Shown one piece after another: positions 34,050 to 41,839 of a stretch of 42,704 nucleotides of DNA (within the stretch, counting starts at the first letter, position 1; every line of letters begins with the position of its first letter). The notes under the pieces are model-generated. The model was not told where the DNA came from, made no database searches, and saw only the letters and a program-made list of their open reading frames with translations. Source of the stretch: Comamonadaceae bacterium (GTDB lineage Bacteria; Pseudomonadota; Gammaproteobacteria; Burkholderiales; Burkholderiaceae_C); NCBI GenBank assembly GCA_007280205.1, contig QYPX01000128.1:1-42704 (forward strand). The letters are read 5' to 3'. The position numbers and the translations under genes are program-made.

Positions 34050-35024
34050 ATGCAAACACACCATTTCAAAGCGGTTTCGTATCAAAGTCTGCGCCCGGGC
34101 CCGCGCCTGCTGGTGCTCGGCGCTGTGCATGGCAATGAGACCAGTGGCACCAAAGGTATTCTGCGTGTGCTGGGCGAAATTGAGAGCAAGGCACTCAGTC
34201 TGGTTGCGGGCAGTGTGACTTTTGTCCCGATTACCAATCCGCTGGCGTACGAGCGCGGTCAAAGGGCGGGTGAGCGCAATCTGAATCGCAATCTGGCTCC
34301 AGCCGCAGAGCCCAAGGAATTTGAAGATCACATAGCGAACTGGCTGTGTCCCTTGATGGCCCGGCATGATGTGTTGCTCGACCTGCACTCTTTTCAGGCC
34401 GTGGGGCGCGCCTTCGTGATGGTCGGCCCGGAAAACAATGCAAACGAGTTGGAGTCTTTCACCCACGCTGAAGCGGAGGTGGCTCTGGCCTTGCGTCTCG
34501 GCGTGAATCGTTTTGTCGATGGCTGGCTGAGTACCTACGCGCGCGGCGTGGCGCGCAGGCGAGCCGCCCTTGGCGTGATTTCCAGTCGCGAGCAGCAACT
34601 CGATACCGACCCGCGCTACGGCGTGGGAACCACCGAGTACATGCGATCGGTCGGTGGCTATGCGCTGACACTGGAATGCGGTCAGCACAATGATCCTGAA
34701 TCACCCGAAGTGGCTTACCGGGCCATCATGAACACGCTGGCGCATCTGGGGCACATCGACGCACCCAAGCCGCAAGCCGTGGCAGCCATTGAAGCCCTGC
34801 GCATTTACGACGTGATCGACAAGGCCCATGAAGAGGACAGCTTCAGTCGGCCCTGGTCCAGTTTTGATCCGCTTCAAGCTGGCGACCTGATTGGTACCCG
34901 GCATGACGGAACCCTGGTGCGCGCCGAAACGTCGGGCTATATTCTTTTCCCGAACGCCAAAGCCGGTGTTGGCCATGAGTGGTTTTATCTGGCCAAGGCG
35001 AATTCACGATTGAGTACTGTCTAG
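34050..35024 (+). CDS. AspA/AstE-like zinc carboxypeptidase-fold deacylase
   Basis: A 324-residue cytoplasmic protein of the succinylglutamate desuccinylase/aspartoacylase group of the M14 fold. Zinc ligands are His27 and Glu30 ('AVHGNETSG') and His113 ('LLDLHSF'); 'RNLNRNL' (76-82) is the substrate-binding Asn-Arg motif and Glu209 ('LTLECGQHN') the catalytic acid. A C-terminal beta domain (about 235-324) closes the fold. No arginine- or aspartate-catabolism genes adjoin, whereas all neighbours act on peptidoglycan. It may therefore hydrolyse a muropeptide bond, for example as a counterpart of the M14 amidase MpaA that frees diaminopimelate, or deacylate an amino sugar. Substrate unproven. 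Confidence 0.83.
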   Translation: MQTHHFKAVSYQSLRPGPRLLVLGAVHGNETSGTKGILRVLGEIESKALSLVAGSVTFVPITNPLAYERGQRAGERNLNRNLAPAAEPKEFEDHIANWLCPLMARHDVLLDLHSFQAVGRAFVMVGPENNANELESFTHAEAEVALALRLGVNRFVDGWLSTYARGVARRRAALGVISSREQQLDTDPRYGVGTTEYMRSVGGYALTLECGQHNDPESPEVAYRAIMNTLAHLGHIDAPKPQAVAAIEALRIYDVIDKAHEEDSFSRPWSSFDPLQAGDLIGTRHDGTLVRAETSGYILFPNAKAGVGHEWFYLAKANSRLSTV

Positions 35025-35028
35025 CAAA

Positions 35029-35934
35029 ATGAGCACAGGCCTTGGAATCGACGCCGGTGGCAGCCAGACCCGTTGGGCCTTGGTGGGGTCGGACCAGAGC
35101 GTGCTTGCCGAAGGCAGTGTTGCGGGTTTTAGCGCCCTCCAACTGGGTGGCGAAGCGGGTCATCGCAAGGTCAGCGAAATTCTGAAGAGTCTGGCTGATC
35201 AGGCGCTGGGCTGGGGCGCTGTGTCTGGCGTGCATGCCGGCGTGACCGGCTTTGGCGGACTGCAGGAGCGCTCAGGACAGATTCTTCACACCTTGCTGGC
35301 CCGGCAATTCGAGTTGCCCATCGACGCTGTTGTTCTGAGCAACGATATTGAACTGGCCTGTCTTGCGGCATTTGAGCCGGGCATGGGCTATCTGGTCTAT
35401 GCTGGCACCGGATCGATCGCCGGATTTATGGATGCGCAGCGGGAGTTTCACCGTGCCGGGGGACGAGGCGGCATTCTGGACGATGGTGGTAGTGGCTACT
35501 GGATCACGGTTGAGGCCTTGCGCAAGATCTGGCGTGCAGAGGATGAGAGACCTGGCTGCTGGGCTGAATCACCGATGGCGGTGTCCCTGTTCAAGGCCAT
35601 TGGCGGTCACGACTGGTCCTGTTCGCGCAAACTGATTTATGGAGCCAGCCGCGGACAGATCGGGCAACTGGCAATAGCCGTTGCGGCCGAGGCCGACAGC
35701 GATCCTCAGGCGCGGGACATCTTGCAGCGAGCCGGCCATGAACTGGCTCGTCTGGGTGCTGCCATGGTGGCAAGGTTTGGTGTTCGTCCCATCGTTCTGG
35801 CTGGGCGGGTGCCTCAGCTTCATTCGTTGATCGAGCAGTCGATGAGGGAGCGCTTGCCCCCAGAATGCGACTTGCGGTTAGTGAATCTTCAAGCTCATAT
35901 TGCGGCGGCGCGCCTGGCGCTGAAAAAGGTCTGA
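35029..35934 (+). CDS. BadF/BadG-type ATPase, putative amino-sugar kinase (NagK/MurK-like)
   Basis: A 301-residue member of the BadF/BadG/BcrA/BcrD ATPase family that includes eukaryotic GlcNAc kinase and clostridial MurK. Phosphate-1 is 'GIDAGGSQTRWAL' (6-18), the probable catalytic Asp is Asp106 ('SNDIELA'), phosphate-2 is 'YAGTGSIAG' (124-132), and 'LAGRVPQL' near 264-271 is at the adenosine-site position. MurK phosphorylates both MurNAc and GlcNAc at O6. With murQ divergent nearby and neither AnmK nor a MurP-type PTS permease in the window, this kinase is the natural candidate to make MurNAc-6-P for MurQ. Starts ATG 35029, four bases after the previous stop. Confidence 0.85.
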   Translation: MSTGLGIDAGGSQTRWALVGSDQSVLAEGSVAGFSALQLGGEAGHRKVSEILKSLADQALGWGAVSGVHAGVTGFGGLQERSGQILHTLLARQFELPIDAVVLSNDIELACLAAFEPGMGYLVYAGTGSIAGFMDAQREFHRAGGRGGILDDGGSGYWITVEALRKIWRAEDERPGCWAESPMAVSLFKAIGGHDWSCSRKLIYGASRGQIGQLAIAVAAEADSDPQARDILQRAGHELARLGAAMVARFGVRPIVLAGRVPQLHSLIEQSMRERLPPECDLRLVNLQAHIAAARLALKKV

Positions 35935-35935
35935 C

Positions 35936-36724
35936 ATGAAAATATTTTGGCTGATGTTTCTTGCTGCATTGCTGAGCGGTTGTGCAAGTGGCCCGCGCAT
36001 CGATACCAGTTTTTCTGCCGTCAGCCAGGATAGCCGGGTGCGCTTTCTGATTCTCCATTACACGTTTCTTGACTCTCCCACGTCGCTGAAGGTCTTGACG
36101 CAGCAGCAGGTGAGTTCGCATTACCTGCTCGATGATGGCGAAGATTTCAAGGTCTACCGACTGGTCGACGAGGATAGACGCGCCTACCACGCGGGACTGA
36201 GCTCGTGGAAGGACAACACCAGGTTGAATGCCAGTTCGATTGGCATTGAGATTGTGAATCTGGCTTGGCGTGATTCGGCCGAGGGGCGTGTCTGGCTGCC
36301 TTATCCCCAGGGTCAGATTGACCGCTTGATCTCTCTGGTGAAAGATATCGTGAAGCGCCATGACATCAGCCCGGATCGGGTGCTCGGACACAGCGACATT
36401 GCGCCCCAGCGCAAGCAGGATCCAGGCCCGATGTTTCCCTGGAAGCAGTTGGCCGACGCTGGCCTGGTGCTGTGGCCCGATGAGAAACAAGTGGCAGAGC
36501 GCCAGGCGGCGTTTGAAGCTCAGCTGCCGAGCGTGGCATGGTTTCAAAAGAAACTGGCGGAGCATGGTTTTGCCATCACGCAAAGTGGTGAACTCGATGC
36601 CGCTTCACGCAATGTGCTGATCGCATTTCAGATGAAATACCGTCCGGCAAGATTTGATGGAATACCTGACGCGCAAACGGCGGCAATTCTTGACGTGCTG
36701 ACGATGCCTGCTGGGAAGCGCTGA
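35936..36724 (+). CDS. amiD: N-acetylmuramoyl-L-alanine amidase lipoprotein, AmiD-like
   Basis: Removes the stem peptide from MurNAc or anhydro-MurNAc, on the outer-membrane inner face. The 262-residue lipoprotein has the lipobox 'ALLSGC' (Cys16), an Amidase_2 domain with zinc ligands His41 ('ILHYTF'), His152 and Asp162 ('GHSDIAPQRKQDPG'), catalytic Glu105 ('GIEIVN') and Lys160, and a C-terminal PG-binding-1 domain (about 193-255). The lipobox and extra domain separate it from cytoplasmic AmpD and match E. coli AmiD. Starts one base after the kinase stop, closing the rightward operon. Its product, peptide-free glycan, is the substrate of DigH-type enzymes. Confidence 0.92.
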   Translation: MKIFWLMFLAALLSGCASGPRIDTSFSAVSQDSRVRFLILHYTFLDSPTSLKVLTQQQVSSHYLLDDGEDFKVYRLVDEDRRAYHAGLSSWKDNTRLNASSIGIEIVNLAWRDSAEGRVWLPYPQGQIDRLISLVKDIVKRHDISPDRVLGHSDIAPQRKQDPGPMFPWKQLADAGLVLWPDEKQVAERQAAFEAQLPSVAWFQKKLAEHGFAITQSGELDAASRNVLIAFQMKYRPARFDGIPDAQTAAILDVLTMPAGKR

Positions 36725-36745
36725 GGGGCTTGCCCTTGGGCGGCG

Positions 36746-37825
36746 CTACAGGACGGCGTTTTCCAACAGGGTCAAGGTCTGGGAGAAGGTGTCCAGGCGC
36801 GCATTGACGCCCAGCGGCAGCGTCATCTGGTTGGCGATATGGCCAATCGAGTAGCCGCTTACTGCAGGGATGCGCAACAGATCGAGATGACTGTCCAAGG
36901 TTTCGTTCAGGCTCAGCGACGACTCGCTTTCGGGCGCTTCGCACTTCTCGAAAACACCCAGCAGCAAGGCCGACGCCGTCCTGAGACCCTGACTCAAGTC
37001 GAGTTGGGTCAGCATGCGATCGATCCGGTAAGGCGCTTCGCTGATATCCTCCAGGAACAAAATGCGGCGCCGCAGTTCGGCTGCATACGGTGTGCCCGAC
37101 AAAGCCGCCACCAGACTCAAATTGCCGCCGGTCAGGCGTCCGGTCGCCGTTCCGTGGCGCAGGGTCCTGACTTGAAACTGGCTTGCTGTTTCAGCCTTGA
37201 CCCGGTTTTCTTCCGCCATCAGCATCGAGTACTCTTTTTGCGGCTGCATCAATATCGCCTTCAGATGCTGCTTCGAGTAATCTGAAAAAGTCGAAATTCC
37301 CACCGGGCCGTGAAAAGTCACCAAGTGTGTCTGGCGATGGATCGCCAGATGCAGGCAAGTGACATCAGAGTAGCCAACAAAGATCTTCGGATGTTTCCGA
37401 ATCAATTTGTAATCGATATGAGGTAGCAGCGAAATGCCGCCGGAGCCTCCGGTGGCAGCCCACACCGCATGGACTTGCGGGTCGGCAAACATCGAGTGCA
37501 GATCCTCCAGGCGCTGTGCAACCGTGCCGGCATAACGGCCGCGGCGTGCCAGCACATGCTTGCCAAGCTTGACTTTCACGCCCAGATCTTCAAGGTTGCG
37601 CACCGATTTGTCGATGCCGTCCTGCTCCAGATAGCCGCAAGGCGTGATCAAGCCCACGACATCGCCTTCCTTCAGGCGGGGCGGTTTGATGAGGGCGCTT
37701 CTCTTGACCGGATCCTTGACGGGGGCAGCGCTGGCCGGGAACAGCGATGCAGCCAGAGACAGGGCAGCACCCTTGGCCAAATTGCGCCGGCTCAGCGGAT
37801 TGAAGTTGTCAGGTGGAGCTTCCAA
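36746..37825 (-). CDS. ldcA: L,D-carboxypeptidase (LdcA, S66) with a twin-arginine signal
   Basis: Removes the terminal D-Ala from tetrapeptide stems (mDAP-D-Ala bond). The 359-residue protein has the S66 nucleophile Ser153 in 'GYSDVT', the oxyanion loop 'ATGGSGG' (124-130), the Glu of 'FLEDISEAPYRIDRML' and the His of 'SIGHI'. E. coli LdcA is cytoplasmic and about 300 residues; this one has an extra N-terminal segment with 'SRRNLAKGAALSLAASLFPASAA' spanning 12-34, a Tat-type signal (Arg13-Arg14). An in-frame TGA lies three codons upstream, so the first usable start is TTG at 37825. It follows ptsI by 34 bases on the same strand and converges with amiD, 21 bases away. Confidence 0.9.
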   Translation of the reverse strand: MEAPPDNFNPLSRRNLAKGAALSLAASLFPASAAPVKDPVKRSALIKPPRLKEGDVVGLITPCGYLEQDGIDKSVRNLEDLGVKVKLGKHVLARRGRYAGTVAQRLEDLHSMFADPQVHAVWAATGGSGGISLLPHIDYKLIRKHPKIFVGYSDVTCLHLAIHRQTHLVTFHGPVGISTFSDYSKQHLKAILMQPQKEYSMLMAEENRVKAETASQFQVRTLRHGTATGRLTGGNLSLVAALSGTPYAAELRRRILFLEDISEAPYRIDRMLTQLDLSQGLRTASALLLGVFEKCEAPESESSLSLNETLDSHLDLLRIPAVSGYSIGHIANQMTLPLGVNARLDTFSQTLTLLENAVL

Positions 37826-37859
37826 TGGTTTTCAGTCCCGTCAGCATCGGTGCCTGGCA

Positions 37860-39638
37860 TCAGGCGTGTTGTTTCATCAGCAGACCGGGTTCGTCTGCTG
37901 CCATCACCTGGGCTGCCCAAGCGACCAGTTTGCTCGTGTCTGCCCGCAGCACCTCCTGCTTGACCGCGAGAATTTGCGCCGGGTGCATGGAGAAACTGCG
38001 CAGGCCCATACCCAGCAGCAAGCGGGTCAGGCTGATATCACCCGCCATTTCACCGCAGACACTCACATCCTTGCCTTGGGCATGGCATTCGGCAATCGTG
38101 AGTGCAACCAGTTGCAGCACGGCCGGGTGCAAGGGGTCGTAGAGGTGAGCCACCGATTCATCGGCCCGATCAATCGCCAGCGTGTACTGAATCAGGTCAT
38201 TGGTGCCGATCGACAGGAAATCGAAATACTTCAGGAACACCTTGAGCGTCAAGGCTGCTGCGGGAATCTCGATCATGGCGCCAATCTTGACCGGTCCGTA
38301 GGGAACCCCGCGGTTGTCGAGTTCGGCGCGGGCACGGTCAATGAGGGCAAAGGTATGCCGAATTTCGCTGGCGTGAACCAGCATCGGTATCAGCATCTTG
38401 GTTTGACCGTGAGCAGCAGCGCGCAGAATTGCCCGTAACTGCGTCAGGAACATGGCCGGGTCGGCCAGACTCCAGCGAATGGCCCGCAAGCCCAAGGCCG
38501 GGTTCAAATGAGCAGAGTCCTGCAAGGATTCGTCCAGCGGTTTGTCTGCGCCAACATCAACTGTCCGAATCGTCACTGGCAAGCCGCGCATACCTTCCAC
38601 AGCACGCCGGTAGGCCTGGTACTGTTCTTCTTCGTTGGGCAGTCTGCTTTGACGGCCCATGAAAAGAAATTCACTGCGGAACAAACCAACTCCCATTGCA
38701 CCAGCCTGGATGGCGCCAGGTGCGTCTTCGGGCATTTCGATATTTGCCAGCAATTCAATGTTTTTGCCGTCCAGCGTCACTGCCGGGGTGTGCAAGAGGC
38801 GTGACAGCCGGCCGCGATTGAGTTCGTTCTGGCGCTGTTTGAAGCCGTACTCCGCCAGGATGATGGAAGAAGGATCTACCACCACCACGCCGGCATCGCC
38901 ATCGATGATCACCCAGTCGTCCTGGCGCACCAGTTGACTCGATAAGCGGGCGCCGACGACGGCCGGGATGTCCAGACTGCGCGCCACGATGGCGGTGTGC
39001 GAGGTCTTGCCGCCGACATCCGTGATGAAGCCGGCAAATACGCTTTGCTTGAACTGCAGCATGTCAGCCGGTGACAGGTCGTGCGCAATCAGGATCAGGG
39101 GGACGTCGACCGTGTCGTCGAGCAGGAGGTCCTGTTGTGACTTCTTGCGTGCTGCGCGGTTGGGCGGCTGGGCGATCGGAGACGCCGCGCCCTTCATGGC
39201 GCGCAGTACCTTTTCTGCGATCTGCTCCAGATCGGCCTTGCGCTCGCGCAGGTACGCGTCCTCCATCTCGTCGAACTGTCTTGCGATCACCTCGAGCTGC
39301 GTCGTCAGTGCCCACTCTGCGTTGTAGAGTCGATCGGTGATCCAGTGTTTGACGCCGCCTATCAGCTCGTTGTCCTGCAGCAGCATCAGATGCACGTCGA
39401 GCAGCGCTGTCAACTCGTGCGGCGCCTCTTTTGGACCCATATGCACAATGCTGGCTTGCAGGCGATGAATTTCATCCACCACCGCATTGCGCCCGTCGCG
39501 AACGCGGTCAATTTCGGCGCTGACCTCTGATGCATCGATGAAGTAGTGCGCAACGTCGACCCGGCTTGACGCCACCAGTACCGCGCGCCCGATGGCGATA
39601 CCGCGGGCAACTGCCAGACCGTGGATGGAGAAGGTCAT
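37860..39638 (-). CDS. ptsI: PTS enzyme I (PEP-protein phosphotransferase)
   Basis: Takes phosphate from PEP and passes it to HPr. From ATG 39638 the protein has 592 residues. The phosphorylated His is His214 in 'GGKTSHTAIVAR'; the C-terminal PEP-binding barrel has 'IKIGAMIEIPAAAL'-like sequence, 'FLSIGTNDLIQYTLA' and the active-site Cys in 'SVCGEMAGD'. A linker insertion at about 150-178 ('SPIAQPPNRAARKKSQQD') is longer than in E. coli. A start at 39761 would run through a repeat and is rejected. No Shine-Dalgarno is obvious, perhaps because that repeat has entered the ptsH-ptsI gap. It belongs to a PTS without a sugar-specific EIIBC in the window. Confidence 0.94.
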   Translation of the reverse strand: MTFSIHGLAVARGIAIGRAVLVASSRVDVAHYFIDASEVSAEIDRVRDGRNAVVDEIHRLQASIVHMGPKEAPHELTALLDVHLMLLQDNELIGGVKHWITDRLYNAEWALTTQLEVIARQFDEMEDAYLRERKADLEQIAEKVLRAMKGAASPIAQPPNRAARKKSQQDLLLDDTVDVPLILIAHDLSPADMLQFKQSVFAGFITDVGGKTSHTAIVARSLDIPAVVGARLSSQLVRQDDWVIIDGDAGVVVVDPSSIILAEYGFKQRQNELNRGRLSRLLHTPAVTLDGKNIELLANIEMPEDAPGAIQAGAMGVGLFRSEFLFMGRQSRLPNEEEQYQAYRRAVEGMRGLPVTIRTVDVGADKPLDESLQDSAHLNPALGLRAIRWSLADPAMFLTQLRAILRAAAHGQTKMLIPMLVHASEIRHTFALIDRARAELDNRGVPYGPVKIGAMIEIPAAALTLKVFLKYFDFLSIGTNDLIQYTLAIDRADESVAHLYDPLHPAVLQLVALTIAECHAQGKDVSVCGEMAGDISLTRLLLGMGLRSFSMHPAQILAVKQEVLRADTSKLVAWAAQVMAADEPGLLMKQHA

Positions 39639-39647
39639 GGCAGCCGC

Positions 39648-39729
39648 AGCGCTGGGCCGCCCCAAGCATGTCGCACAGTCTCTGCGAGACTCGCGCGAGG
39701 GCTGGCCCCCACGGGGGGCAGCGCAGTAC
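39648..39729. repeat. GC-rich palindromic repeat between ptsH and ptsI
   Basis: The unit opens GCGCTGGGCCGCCCCAAGCA (from 39650) and closes CCCCCACGGGGGGCAGCGC (to about 39725), so its ends are imperfect inverted repeats. Inside is a small hairpin AGTCTC-TGC-GAGACT (about 39677-39691). The opening 15 bases are shared with 19329-19360. It occupies most of the 115-base gap between ptsH and ptsI and could fold as an mRNA hairpin that adjusts the EI to HPr ratio. Confidence 0.65.
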
Positions 39730-39753
39730 ACGATGTGACAAGCGTGGGGGTCA

Positions 39754-40023
39754 TCATTCACCCTCCCCGAACTTGTCCTCTATCAGTGCCAACAGGGCGT
39801 CCTGCGCTTCCTGCTCGCGCTCGCCACTGGTCTCAAGTTCCACTGTGCTGCCGATGCCAGCGGCCAGCATCATGACGCCCATGATGCTCTTGGCGTTGAC
39901 GCGTCGCTCGCCCTTGGCAAGCCAGATTTCACAGGGGAAACTACCGGCCAACTTGGTCAGTTTGGCCGAAGCGCGCGCATGCAGCCCCAACTTATTGCTG
40001 ATGGTGGTCGTTGTCTTGATCAT
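39754..40023 (-). CDS. ptsH: phosphocarrier protein HPr
   Basis: Carries phosphate from EI to EIIA. The 89-residue protein has the phosphorylated His15 in 'LGLHARAS' and the regulatory Ser46 in 'NAKSIMGVMML', the site used by HPr kinase HprK in betaproteobacteria. The start overlaps the end of the EIIA gene by 32 bases, indicating translational coupling. Located between EIIA and EI in the order typical of the betaproteobacterial regulatory PTS. Confidence 0.97.
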   Translation of the reverse strand: MIKTTTTISNKLGLHARASAKLTKLAGSFPCEIWLAKGERRVNAKSIMGVMMLAAGIGSTVELETSGEREQEAQDALLALIEDKFGEGE

Positions 40024-40435
40024 TTTTCTTCTTCATCTGATTCTGGGGCGCTGTCGTCGCTACTTGCATGATGCCCTGTGTACCACCGGCAAGGGCACGT
40101 GCCACCAATGCATCGAGTGATTCGTTTCGATACGTTACTGTGCGCAGCAACATGGGCAGGTTCACTCCGGTAATCAGCTTTGCATTGACACCATCGACCA
40201 GCTTTTGAGCAACGTTGCAGGGAGTGGCGCCAAATACGTCTGTCAGCACCAGAATCTGCGGCGTATTGAGAAGGTTTATCGCTTGCCTTGCGCCAATCAA
40301 CGTTTCTTCCGGTGAAACGTTGGGCTGCACATCAAACGCTGCGATTCCCTTCACGCCGTCGGGAAATACATGCAACACGCACTGGCGCAAGGCATTGGCC
40401 AGGGGTGCGTGGGCGATGATGAGAATGCCGTTCAT
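39992..40435 (-). CDS. PTS EIIA, mannose type
   Basis: A 147-residue EIIA-Man fold protein with the phosphorylated His9 in 'IIAHAPLA' and the conserved 'ILVLTDVFGATPCNVA' strand-loop (about 61-76). The C-terminal tail (about 130-147) is rich in Lys, Asn, His and Gln and overlaps the ptsH start. No EIIB, EIIC or EIID follows, so the protein is probably a regulatory output rather than part of a sugar importer. In Ralstonia this type of PTS cluster has been linked to carbon-storage control. First gene of EIIA-ptsH-ptsI, possibly continuing into ldcA. Confidence 0.93.
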   Translation of the reverse strand: MNGILIIAHAPLANALRQCVLHVFPDGVKGIAAFDVQPNVSPEETLIGARQAINLLNTPQILVLTDVFGATPCNVAQKLVDGVNAKLITGVNLPMLLRTVTYRNESLDALVARALAGGTQGIMQVATTAPQNQMKKKNDQDNDHHQQ

Positions 40436-40490
40436 GTATTGGGTTGGTGCTCAATTTCCGGTGTTTGCAGTCAGCCCTGTCTCCAGTGCC

Positions 40491-41744
40491 TCAGATACGC
40501 TGATTATGGCTTTTTGTGGTCAGAAAATGGATATAGGAAGCAACAGTACCCAGCAAAAAGACACTCATGGCCGCCTGGAACGCCCATATTTCGGGCAAGC
40601 CCAAGGCTTGAAAGCCGTCTATGGCCAAGCCGATTCCCCATTGCACGGCAAAGATGCCTGCAAATACCACCAGGTTGTAGGCCGAAAGCGCTCGTCCGGC
40701 CAGGGCTGGTGTAAAGGACATGCTGACGGCCGGCAGTGCCAGCGCGATGACGGTGCAACTCATGCAGTAGAGGGCCCAAAGCGCACCAGAACTGTTCGAC
40801 AGGGTAGAGCCGGCGCCGACGATGAAAGTCAAAAGAATAAAGCTCAAAGGCAGGCCGTAAGTTATCAATTGATCGGCATCGAGGCCGCGTTTGAGCAACC
40901 ATGGGTTGATGATGCCCCAGATCCAAAACGTGCATAACATGGCGACGTTGATCCAGAACATTCCCGTGGCGGCCTGAACGGAACTGTAACCGGCCACCTT
41001 GATCATCCAGGGGGCGGCCCATAGCGTTTGTATGGCAACCAAGCCGCCGTAGCAAAAAAACCCGATAGGCGCCATCTTGCGGAAATACGGGTGCTTCCAA
41101 ACTTCGGCGTAGGTTCCTTGCGTTTGCGTCGGAGTGCTTGCACTTCTCGTGCCGCAGTTCCATCGTGGAACTTGCCAGGCGATCAGTGCCATCGCTAGCA
41201 GCAACAGGGCGGCCAGTCCCGCAAACAGGGCTCGCCAACCTGTTACTGGCATTAACCACTGGACCGGTAGAGTGGAGGCGACCATTCCCAAGGAGCCGGT
41301 CATCATCATCCAGGAGGTGGCCCGCATCAGGGTGGAGGCATCAAACCAGCGGCGATAGCCGGTCAGCGGCGCCATCAAACAAGCGCTAACGCCAGCGCCG
41401 CAAAGTATCCTGGCCGCCAGGAGGCCGGGGAAATTGGTGGAAAAAGAGGAAGCCAGACTTCCCAGCACGGCGATCCCGAGGAAATAGAGAATCACCTTTC
41501 TCGGGCCGTGCCGGTCAAGCCAGGTCCCCAGGGGCAACTGAGTGACTGAAAAGCCGAGGAAGTAGCCTCCCGCCAGCAAGCCCAGATCGCTTGCACTGAG
41601 GCCAAACTCCTGACTGAGCGTTGGAGCCAGGGTGGCAGTGATGGCGCGGATCAGGGCCGAAAGAAAGTACGCAAAGGCAAAAACCAGAAAGACAATGACG
41701 GCTTCACGTCTGGGCAGGATTGTCAAAGTCTGAGAATGACGCAT
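40491..41744 (-). CDS. MFS transporter, unknown substrate
   Basis: A 417-residue permease with about twelve hydrophobic segments. Motif A reads 'GTWLDRHGPRKVILY' after TM2 and 'GAGVSACLMAPLTGYRRWF' fits TM4, as in the phthalate/nitrate-type MFS_1 group. The middle loop (about 195-215) is Thr- and Ser-rich. ATG 41744 ('MRHSQTLTI') is taken; a GTG at 41765 would add seven residues, and neither has a strong ribosome site. Upstream of EIIA on the same strand (55 bases from its stop to the EIIA start is to the left), it could be co-transcribed with the cytochrome gene further upstream or stand alone. Substrate cannot be inferred. Confidence 0.82.
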   Translation of the reverse strand: MRHSQTLTILPRREAVIVFLVFAFAYFLSALIRAITATLAPTLSQEFGLSASDLGLLAGGYFLGFSVTQLPLGTWLDRHGPRKVILYFLGIAVLGSLASSFSTNFPGLLAARILCGAGVSACLMAPLTGYRRWFDASTLMRATSWMMMTGSLGMVASTLPVQWLMPVTGWRALFAGLAALLLLAMALIAWQVPRWNCGTRSASTPTQTQGTYAEVWKHPYFRKMAPIGFFCYGGLVAIQTLWAAPWMIKVAGYSSVQAATGMFWINVAMLCTFWIWGIINPWLLKRGLDADQLITYGLPLSFILLTFIVGAGSTLSNSSGALWALYCMSCTVIALALPAVSMSFTPALAGRALSAYNLVVFAGIFAVQWGIGLAIDGFQALGLPEIWAFQAAMSVFLLGTVASYIHFLTTKSHNQRI

Positions 41745-41839
41745 CCGAGCATTATCTGTTTTCACTCGGCCGCTACAAGCGGGCTACCCAGAGCCCGGAC
41801 GTCCACAGAACCGTCCGAGTCCCGGGTGTGGGAAAAGAC

